Part shown: piece after piece, positions 58,053-64,000 of the stretch
Position numbering within the stretch: the stretch's first letter is position 1
Layout of the letters: each line of letters opens with the position of its first letter
DNA from: Candidatus Gastranaerophilales bacterium
GTDB lineage: Bacteria > Cyanobacteriota > Vampirovibrionia > Gastranaerophilales > Gastranaerophilaceae
DNA length: 64,000 bases
Direction: 5' to 3'
Assembly: GCA_910587815.1 (NCBI GenBank)
Contig: CAJUNK010000001.1
Coordinates: forward strand, 165,387 to 229,386
The notes under the pieces: model-generated
What the model was told of the DNA's origin: nothing
The model's database searches: none
Seen by the model: only the letters and a program-made list of their open reading frames with translations
Made by a program: the position numbers and the translations under genes

Positions 58053-59129
58053 CTATCCAATCCCCACAATTTGTTTGCCAAAAAGGACAATGCTTATTCT
58101 TGAAGAATTTATTCTAATAGAAAACATTTTTCTTCTATTGCGTCTTTTTTCATTTTTTATTTGTTGTTTTTTAAAATATTCTATGAAATCTTTAGCACTA
58201 TTTATCAGCATCAAAAAATCTTTTTTATTAATTTTTTTATAAAATTCTTTTTCTATTTCATTATTTTCATAATATTGTTTAAAGGTTTTAGAAAATTTAT
58301 TTATAAAATCATTTTTAAAATTATCGCCAATTCTATTTAAATTCCACATATATGCGCCATATTGTTTTATTAATTTTTGGGCATTGACAGCATTTTTAAT
58401 ATCGGGATTTTTATTTAAAAAACTGTCTATTTCATCAAATTCGCCGCATATTAAAAAAGTTTTGTCTTTAGAATTTACAGATGATGTTTCATTGTCTGTT
58501 CTATAATAATAAAAAGCTTTAGTTGTTAGGGAGATTTTTTTTGCAAGGCACAATGTCTTAAAAGAAAAAGATACATCCTGATATGCAGCTCCTGGGGTTT
58601 CCAGGAAATTTATATTATTTGAAATAAGAAAATCTTTTTTATAAATTGCACTCCAAATAGAGGGCTGTACCCTTAAAAGATGCGGATTTTTGAAGATATC
58701 AATGCATTTGTTTGTTTTAAAACGAGCCAAACTGCCTGATTTTCGCGATTGATTATTTTGTGTTGTATAACAAAAAAATTCTGATTTTACTATATCTGAA
58801 TCATTTTCTTTTGCAATTTTATATAAATCTTCATACATTTTTGGGTCAATAAAATCATCAGGTTCCACTATTGCAATATATTGGCCCCCTGCTGTATTAA
58901 GGCCTATATTCATAGAATTGCCATATCCTGTGTTTTCTTTATCTATAATTTTTATTCTGTTATCTTTTGAAGCATATTGTTTTAAAATATCAAGGGAATT
59001 ATCATTTGAACCATCATTTATGCAAATGATTTCAATATCTTTTAGTGTTTGATTGATAATACTATCCATACATTGTTTAAGGTATTTTTGCACATTATAA
59101 ACTGGTATTAAAACTGAAATTTCAGGCAT
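58053..59129 (-). CDS. GT2 glycosyltransferase
   Basis: 358 residues. GT-A fold GT2 domain (ISVLIPVYNVQKYLKQCMDSII, NDGSNDN, EPDDFIDPKMYEDLYK) and a C-terminal helical region ending with ISIVLFGKQIVGIG, which parallels the SIMLFGK linker of the two-domain protein downstream. It shares EPDDFIDPKMYEDLYKIAK exactly with that protein. Its start overlaps the glf stop by 8 bases and its stop abuts the next ATG, so it is tightly coupled in the operon. Confidence 0.87.
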   Translation of the reverse strand: MPEISVLIPVYNVQKYLKQCMDSIINQTLKDIEIICINDGSNDNSLDILKQYASKDNRIKIIDKENTGYGNSMNIGLNTAGGQYIAIVEPDDFIDPKMYEDLYKIAKENDSDIVKSEFFCYTTQNNQSRKSGSLARFKTNKCIDIFKNPHLLRVQPSIWSAIYKKDFLISNNINFLETPGAAYQDVSFSFKTLCLAKKISLTTKAFYYYRTDNETSSVNSKDKTFLICGEFDEIDSFLNKNPDIKNAVNAQKLIKQYGAYMWNLNRIGDNFKNDFINKFSKTFKQYYENNEIEKEFYKKINKKDFLMLINSAKDFIEYFKKQQIKNEKRRNRRKMFSIRINSSRISIVLFGKQIVGIG

Positions 59130-60246
59130 TTATAATTTCCTCAAAAAGTTCTATGGCGCGCAAAATTGCTTTGTCCATATCATAATATTTATAATCTCCA
59201 AGCCTTCCTAAAAAATATACATTTTTGTATTGTTTGCTTTTTTGCAGATATTTATTGTAAAGGCTGGTATTTTCCTCGTTTAAAATTGGATAATATCTTT
59301 CATTTTCACCTAATTTGAAAATTTTAGGATATTCTTTTGCAATTACAGTTTTATCTGATTTATCATTTAAATAATGTTTATATTCATGGATTCTTGTGAA
59401 ATCATAATTGCAAGGATAGTTTATAACTGAATTTTTTTGATAAAATGCACAATCTTTTTCTTCAAATTTGAATTCCAAACTTCTGTATGGTAATTGGCCA
59501 AGTTCATAATCAAAAAATTCATCAATTGCGCCTGTGTAGAAAACTCTTTTAAAAGATGAAACATCTTTTATTTCTTTAAAATCTTTGTTTAATTCAATTT
59601 TAATTTTTGGAAAATTAAGTATTTTCTCAACAAGTTTTGTATAGCCATCTATTGGAATTCCTTGATAGATATCTTGAAAATATCTATTATCTTTGCTTAT
59701 AAAGACGGGAATTCTTGCAGTTACAATGCTATCAATATCTTCAGGTTTTACACCCCATTGTTTTTTTGTGTAATTAAGAAAAACTTTTTCATAAATATAA
59801 TCTGCAAGAAACTTTAAATCATCGTCTTGTTCTTTAATATCCTGCTTTTGGAATTCTAAAATGGGTACTTTTGAATTGTATTTATAGTGTGATAACAATT
59901 TATCTTCAAGTCTTTGGGCAAGTTTTTGTGGAAAGATATCATAAAGTGTATTTAGATTGAACGGTATTGTTGTTTGGATGCCGTCAATTACAGCATAAAC
60001 CTTGTGCATATATTGATTTAAATCACAAAATTGTGCAACAAATTTCCAAACCTTTTCGCTATTGGTGTGAAAAATGTGAGAACCATATTTGTGAATCATT
60101 ATATTGTTGTTGTCACGGTAATCATAGCAGTTGCCCGCAATATGGCTTTTTTTATCAATAACAAGAACTTCTTCATTTAATTTTGTAGCGATTAAATTTG
60201 CAATAACTGCACCCGAAAATCCCGCCCCAACTACTAAATTATTCAT
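59122..60246 (-). CDS. glf: UDP-galactopyranose mutase
   Basis: 374 residues, FAD enzyme making UDP-galactofuranose. FAD motif VVGAGFSGAVIA at the start, NCYDYRDNNNIMIHKYGSHIFHT, FTRIHEYKHYL and the late GRLGDYKYYDMDKAI are diagnostic. First gene of the minus-strand glycan operon, so the product polymer probably contains Galf. Its divergent promoter region (60247-60614) carries paired CACATTTTGTATA-type motifs. Confidence 0.95.
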   Translation of the reverse strand: MNNLVVGAGFSGAVIANLIATKLNEEVLVIDKKSHIAGNCYDYRDNNNIMIHKYGSHIFHTNSEKVWKFVAQFCDLNQYMHKVYAVIDGIQTTIPFNLNTLYDIFPQKLAQRLEDKLLSHYKYNSKVPILEFQKQDIKEQDDDLKFLADYIYEKVFLNYTKKQWGVKPEDIDSIVTARIPVFISKDNRYFQDIYQGIPIDGYTKLVEKILNFPKIKIELNKDFKEIKDVSSFKRVFYTGAIDEFFDYELGQLPYRSLEFKFEEKDCAFYQKNSVINYPCNYDFTRIHEYKHYLNDKSDKTVIAKEYPKIFKLGENERYYPILNEENTSLYNKYLQKSKQYKNVYFLGRLGDYKYYDMDKAILRAIELFEEIINA

Positions 60247-60286
60247 TTTTACCTGTTTATTCTATCTGAAATTTATTATTGAATGC

Positions 60287-60475
60287 CACATTTTATACAA
60301 AATGTGATGTTAATTCACACAAATTATTCAAAGCCTATATTATCACAAACAAAAAGAAGTAAATAGTAAATTTTCTTGTAAAAAAAGTGATTGTATTTTG
60401 ATTTTTTGTATATTTTATGAGTTCTAAAAAATGGCTGTACTAAAGGTTTTTAGCCTAGTATCACATTTTGTATAA
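60287..60475. promoter_or_regulatory. Paired inverted operator-like sites in the glf/TolC divergent region
   Basis: CACATTTTATACAAAATGTG (60287-60306) is a palindrome with 8-bp arms. TTATACAAAATGTGA (60293-60307) recurs as its exact inverse complement TCACATTTTGTATAA at 60461-60475, the second overlapping a TATAAT box toward the TolC gene. Two facing copies at divergent promoters suggest a shared regulator. The rest of the 368-base gap is AT-rich with nothing else recognised. Confidence 0.5.
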
Positions 60476-60614
60476 TAAGTTAGTAATTTTTATAAAATTT
60501 AAATTATCCCTTGTAAAATGAAAAAGTTTATAATAAAATTTTGCCTGCAAGTTTATTGTATCAACTTAGCAAATGCGTTGAATTTTTAGTTTCTATATTG
60601 TTTGGAAAGTAGTT

Positions 60615-61982
60615 TTGGAGAGAAAGTGTATACTTTTTATTTTTATTGTGCTGTTGTTTTTAACGGCGTTATTAACATCATCCATCATGCTTGCTCTTCC
60701 TGCAAATGCTATTGAAGATACTTCTTCAAAATCAAATACAACAAAAATTGATTTTAATTATGTGTTAAAAAAAGCAAAAGAACATTCTTATGATTTAAAT
60801 ATTTCTGATTATGAAATAATGATTGCAAAAACAGGTGTAATATCTGCAAGAAGTGAATATTTTCCAAAATTGATAGCAAGCTTTGGCACAGAATATACAA
60901 AAAATTTGAATGATAACAATTCTATAGCAACATCTATAGGTGATGCATATATTAATCCTTATACAAGGTATCAATCTGTGCTTGGGATATCTTTAAATTA
61001 CAATATTTTTGATTTTGGCATTAGAAAAAACAAGCTTGATATGGCAAAAGAAGATGTTGTTTCAAAAGAACTGCAAGAAAAGCAAGCTTTGCAGGAATTA
61101 GAATTAAATTTAGTGGATATTTATACAAAAATTTTAATTTCAAAAAGACAGATTGAAAATTATGATAAAATTTTATCCTTGAGAGAGCAAAATCTTCAAT
61201 ATTCAAAAAGACTGTACAATGCAAAAGAAATATCAAAACCAGAATTGGATGACATTAATCTTGGTGTTTTAAAGACTAAAAAACAAATTGCAGAATTAAA
61301 CCAAATACTTTCTGAAAATGTGAATTGGCTTAGTTTTTATACAGGTGAAACATACGGTATTGATGATTTAAAAATATGCGATATTGAAAATTATAATTTT
61401 GATTTGCTTGCGTATTTTGATTATACAAAAAGCATTATTTGGAAAATTTATGATTCTGAATTTAAAAAGAAGGATTTAGAATTTAAAATTGCAAAGAAAA
61501 ATAATTATCCAAAAATGATAGCTTATGGCAAATATTATCTCTATGGGTCTGATTATAGCAGCTATAATGATAGTTTATCAGAAATTGAGCCATCAAGTTT
61601 TAGCGTGGGAGCAAATGCATATATGCCAGTGTTTGATGGGTTTCAAAATAGTGCAAATATTAAAAAGGTTTCGCTGGAATTACAGCAGTTAAATATACGG
61701 CGCGATAAAGCTATTGCTGAATGGATGACAAGAATAGCAGTGCTTAAAAATAATCTTTTTTATTTGGATGAACAAATAAAGAAAAATGAAGAAATAATAC
61801 AAAAACTTAATGAAAAAGAAAAATCAAACCAAAGGTTGTATGCGAAAAGAATTATAAGCCCAATAGAACTAAACAATATAAAGATTGAACTTTTGGAAGA
61901 AAAAAATGAGATTGCAAAAAATAAAACTACAGCTGCATCTATTGCAAAAAGTATAGCAATTTTAACAAGGAGTGAATCATAG
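60615..61982 (+). CDS. TolC-like outer-membrane efflux protein
   Basis: 455 residues. N-terminal hydrophobic segment (signal peptide, cleavage probably after ALPANA), then the two-fold helical-barrel repeat of TolC proteins: ARSEYFPKLIASFGTEY and later AKKNNYPKMIAYGKYYLYGS, long coiled-coil regions between, and YNIFDFGIRKNKLD / YMPVFDGFQNSANIKK as the paired strand-helix turns. It forms the outer-membrane channel of a type I secretion or efflux system. TTG start with GGAAAG ahead; no in-frame ATG lies before the signal. One base separates its stop from the exporter gene. Confidence 0.85.
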   Translation: MERKCILFIFIVLLFLTALLTSSIMLALPANAIEDTSSKSNTTKIDFNYVLKKAKEHSYDLNISDYEIMIAKTGVISARSEYFPKLIASFGTEYTKNLNDNNSIATSIGDAYINPYTRYQSVLGISLNYNIFDFGIRKNKLDMAKEDVVSKELQEKQALQELELNLVDIYTKILISKRQIENYDKILSLREQNLQYSKRLYNAKEISKPELDDINLGVLKTKKQIAELNQILSENVNWLSFYTGETYGIDDLKICDIENYNFDLLAYFDYTKSIIWKIYDSEFKKKDLEFKIAKKNNYPKMIAYGKYYLYGSDYSSYNDSLSEIEPSSFSVGANAYMPVFDGFQNSANIKKVSLELQQLNIRRDKAIAEWMTRIAVLKNNLFYLDEQIKKNEEIIQKLNEKEKSNQRLYAKRIISPIELNNIKIELLEEKNEIAKNKTTAASIAKSIAILTRSES

Positions 61983-64000
61983 GTGCATAGGCAAAATCAA
62001 ACAGTGGATGATAGAGATAAAATACAGGTTAATACAGGGCTTGTTTGTCTTGATATAGTTTCAAAGATGAACAAGATGGATATCGATATGCAAAATATCG
62101 TTAAAGAATATGGCATAAATACGGTGGATTTGGCACCTGAAGAATTGATGCGTGTTGCAAAAAATTCAGGTTTTAAAATTAAACGAACAAATAAAAAATT
62201 AAAAAATATTTCTCCAAAATATCCTATGCCAGGAATTTTAAGAATGAAGGATGATACTTATATTGTAATTCTTGGTATAAAATATGATGAAAATTTGGCG
62301 CTTATTCTTATGCCTCTTACAAGACATCCTATTTCTGTAAATATTGACGAGCTGCAAAAAGATATTCTAGATATTTTTATTTTGTCACACAAGCAAAATA
62401 TTAGTGATGTAAAATTTGGTTTCAAATGGTTTTTTAATGAAATTTTAAAATACAAACAAATAATTTTGCAGGTTTTACTTGGGTCTTTTGTTATTCAATT
62501 ATTTGGGCTTGTGACACCATTGTTCACGCAGATAATTTTAGATAAGGTGCTTGTACATAGGGCAATCACTACATTAAATGTTATTGGAATTGGTTTTCTT
62601 GTAGTTATTATATTTGAATTTTTCTTAAATCTTTCAAGGAATTATATTTTTATTCACACCACAAATAAAATTGATGCAAAATTAGGCTCAAAATTATTTA
62701 AACATTTATTTAGGCTGTATTATGTGTACTTTGAAAACAGACAAGTGGGAAATATTATTGCACGTGTTAGAGAATTAGATAGAATTAGAGAATTTATAAC
62801 TGATAAAAGCGTTTCAGTTGTTATTGATTCTCTTTTTTCTATAGTTTTTGTTGTAATTATGCTTCTTTATAGCGTAAAACTCACCCTTATTGCAATAGGT
62901 TTTGTTGCTGTAACTGGTGTTTTATACTTATTAATTACTCCTGAATTAAGGGCAAGGCTTGAAGAAAAGTTTCAGATGGGTGCACATTCAAATTCTTATC
63001 TTGTGGAATCTGTCACAGGAATTCAGACTGTAAAGTCTTTATCTATTGAAGGCTCAATGTTTAGGAAGTGGGAAGAAAAGCTTGGCAATTATCTTAAAGC
63101 GAGTTTTAATTTGTCGATAATGGGTAATTTTACAGGTTCTCTATCAAATCTTTTACAAAAACTTATGACTATATCTATACTATATACTGGTGTTTTGCTT
63201 GTGATTGAGAATAAGCTTACAGTTGGTCAATTGATTGCGTTTCAGATGTTTGCAGGTCAGTTTAGTGCGCCAATGTTAAGGCTTGTTAATTTATGGAATG
63301 AATTTCAGCAAACGCTTCTTGCTGTTGATAGAATAGGTGATATTTTAAACAGTCCTGCTGAAATTCAAAATCAAAATGCAATTACATTAAGCAAGGTTGA
63401 AGGAAAGATTATATTTGATAATCTTTCATTTAGATATAATGTTGATTCTTCATTGGTTTTAAAAAATGTAAACCTTGAAATAGCCTCCGGGCAAAGAGTT
63501 GGGTTTGTAGGCAGAAGCGGCAGTGGAAAATCTACGCTCACCAAGCTTATTCAAAGACTTTATTATGCAACAGAAGGCACTATTTATATTGATAATATTG
63601 ATGTAAGAAATATAAATCCAATTTGGCTGCGTTCAAATATTGGTGTAGTTTTGCAAGAAAATTATCTGTTTTCAGGTTCTATTAGGGATAATATTGCACT
63701 TCCAAGGCCAAATATGCCAATGGAGGCTATTGTTCAAGCGGCACAAATATCGGGTGCACATGAATTTATTTCAAAGCTGCCTAAAGGGTACGATACAGAA
63801 GTAGGCGAGAGAGGCTCAAGCTTGTCTGGCGGACAAAAACAGCGCATTGCAATAGCGCGTGCCCTTATTTGTAATCCTAAAATTTTAATTTTTGATGAAG
63901 CCACATCTGCTCTTGATTATGAATCAGAGCGCATTATAAAGAATAATTTAAATTTGATAACTAAAAACAGAACAACAATTATTATTGCTCACAGATTATC
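61983..64000 (+). CDS. HlyB-type type I secretion ABC exporter (cut by window end)
   Basis: At least 672 residues. An N-terminal C39-like domain (about 10-135) lacks the catalytic pair: NTGLVCLDIVSKM has no QxxxxxCG cysteine and DDTYIVIL has Tyr where peptidases have His, so it is a substrate-docking CLD as in HlyB. Then six-helix exporter core (about 155-450) and NBD with GRSGSGKST, signature LSGGQKQR and Walker B LIFDEATSAL; the window ends at the H-loop. GTG start, AAGGAG 9 bases ahead inside the TolC gene end. Exports RTX-like or other C-terminally tagged proteins with TolC and an HlyD partner, probably just downstream. Confidence 0.9.
   Translation, partial: MHRQNQTVDDRDKIQVNTGLVCLDIVSKMNKMDIDMQNIVKEYGINTVDLAPEELMRVAKNSGFKIKRTNKKLKNISPKYPMPGILRMKDDTYIVILGIKYDENLALILMPLTRHPISVNIDELQKDILDIFILSHKQNISDVKFGFKWFFNEILKYKQIILQVLLGSFVIQLFGLVTPLFTQIILDKVLVHRAITTLNVIGIGFLVVIIFEFFLNLSRNYIFIHTTNKIDAKLGSKLFKHLFRLYYVYFENRQVGNIIARVRELDRIREFITDKSVSVVIDSLFSIVFVVIMLLYSVKLTLIAIGFVAVTGVLYLLITPELRARLEEKFQMGAHSNSYLVESVTGIQTVKSLSIEGSMFRKWEEKLGNYLKASFNLSIMGNFTGSLSNLLQKLMTISILYTGVLLVIENKLTVGQLIAFQMFAGQFSAPMLRLVNLWNEFQQTLLAVDRIGDILNSPAEIQNQNAITLSKVEGKIIFDNLSFRYNVDSSLVLKNVNLEIASGQRVGFVGRSGSGKSTLTKLIQRLYYATEGTIYIDNIDVRNINPIWLRSNIGVVLQENYLFSGSIRDNIALPRPNMPMEAIVQAAQISGAHEFISKLPKGYDTEVGERGSSLSGGQKQRIAIARALICNPKILIFDEATSALDYESERIIKNNLNLITKNRTTIIIAHRL

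Overview
The window is AT-rich with dense, mostly standard-code genes. It looks like a chromosome segment of an anaerobic, fermentative, double-membrane bacterium. My best guess is the gut lineage Gastranaerophilales (Vampirovibrionia/'Melainabacteria', the non-photosynthetic sisters of Cyanobacteria). The grounds are: an SLH-domain exported protein of the kind that anchors cyanobacterial outer membranes; Gram-negative envelope genes (TolC-like, HlyB-like, MsbA-like, Spy/CpxP-like); a Rex/AdhE fermentation module; a tRNA without encoded CCA; and several lineage-type proteins with a short 'NFKS/SFKG/NINFES' tag near the N-terminus. The assignment is inference; no 16S gene is present.

Layout. 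0-4.3 kb: end of a HEAT-repeat protein, queC, a DUF366 protein, a SPOR-domain protein, L28 and a membrane-anchored lytic transglycosylase. 4.3-8 kb: rex and adhE on the minus strand, with a near-perfect Rex operator before adhE. 8.1-15.1 kb: two GT-C type membrane glycosyltransferases, an SLH protein and a UshA-like phosphoesterase. 15.1-24 kb: minus-strand housekeeping genes (uppP, queD, tsf, rpsB, a CheR-like methyltransferase, an OppD-like ATPase, a YkgJ-type Cys-cluster protein, a CoA-activase-like protein, rplL, rplJ with an L10-type leader). 24.2-27.8 kb: a sigma-like factor and the lysine/diaminopimelate run dapB-asd-dapA. 27.8-32.3 kb: a small HTH protein, a CheD/CNF-like candidate deamidase, a RelB/YafQ toxin-antitoxin pair, a DUF268 protein and uvrB.

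32.3-40 kb is the accessory stretch richest in unexplained structure. It holds a 25-residue membrane peptide with a sequestered Shine-Dalgarno (type I toxin-like), a folded non-coding region, and a 956-residue glycine-rich prepilin-like protein with a dispersed repeat inserted in its leader. It also holds nadE and mntP, with mntP flanked by two copies of a 450-500 bp element. Each copy carries a covarying hairpin and the remnant of a C-type-lectin-like (Fib_succ_major-like) C-terminus, the fold used as target by diversity-generating retroelements. No reverse transcriptase is visible here.

40-48 kb: an anti-sigma/ECF-sigma/Spy-like envelope-stress operon, rph, a hybrid receiver-histidine kinase, cimA, two small membrane proteins, a hypoxanthine-DNA glycosylase and a hypothetical protein. 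At 48 kb a tRNA-Pro gene is flanked on both sides by inverted fragments of itself, followed by an imperfect 180-bp tandem duplication. 48.6-60.2 kb: a second histidine kinase, then a minus-strand surface-glycan cluster: UDP-galactopyranose mutase, GT2, GT2-GT8, a three-domain GT2-GT8-DUF115-like protein, a methyltransferase, and an MsbA-like exporter fused to a GT8-like domain that has lost its DXD motif. 60.6-64 kb: a TolC-like protein and an HlyB-type exporter (cut by the window end), together a type I secretion system.
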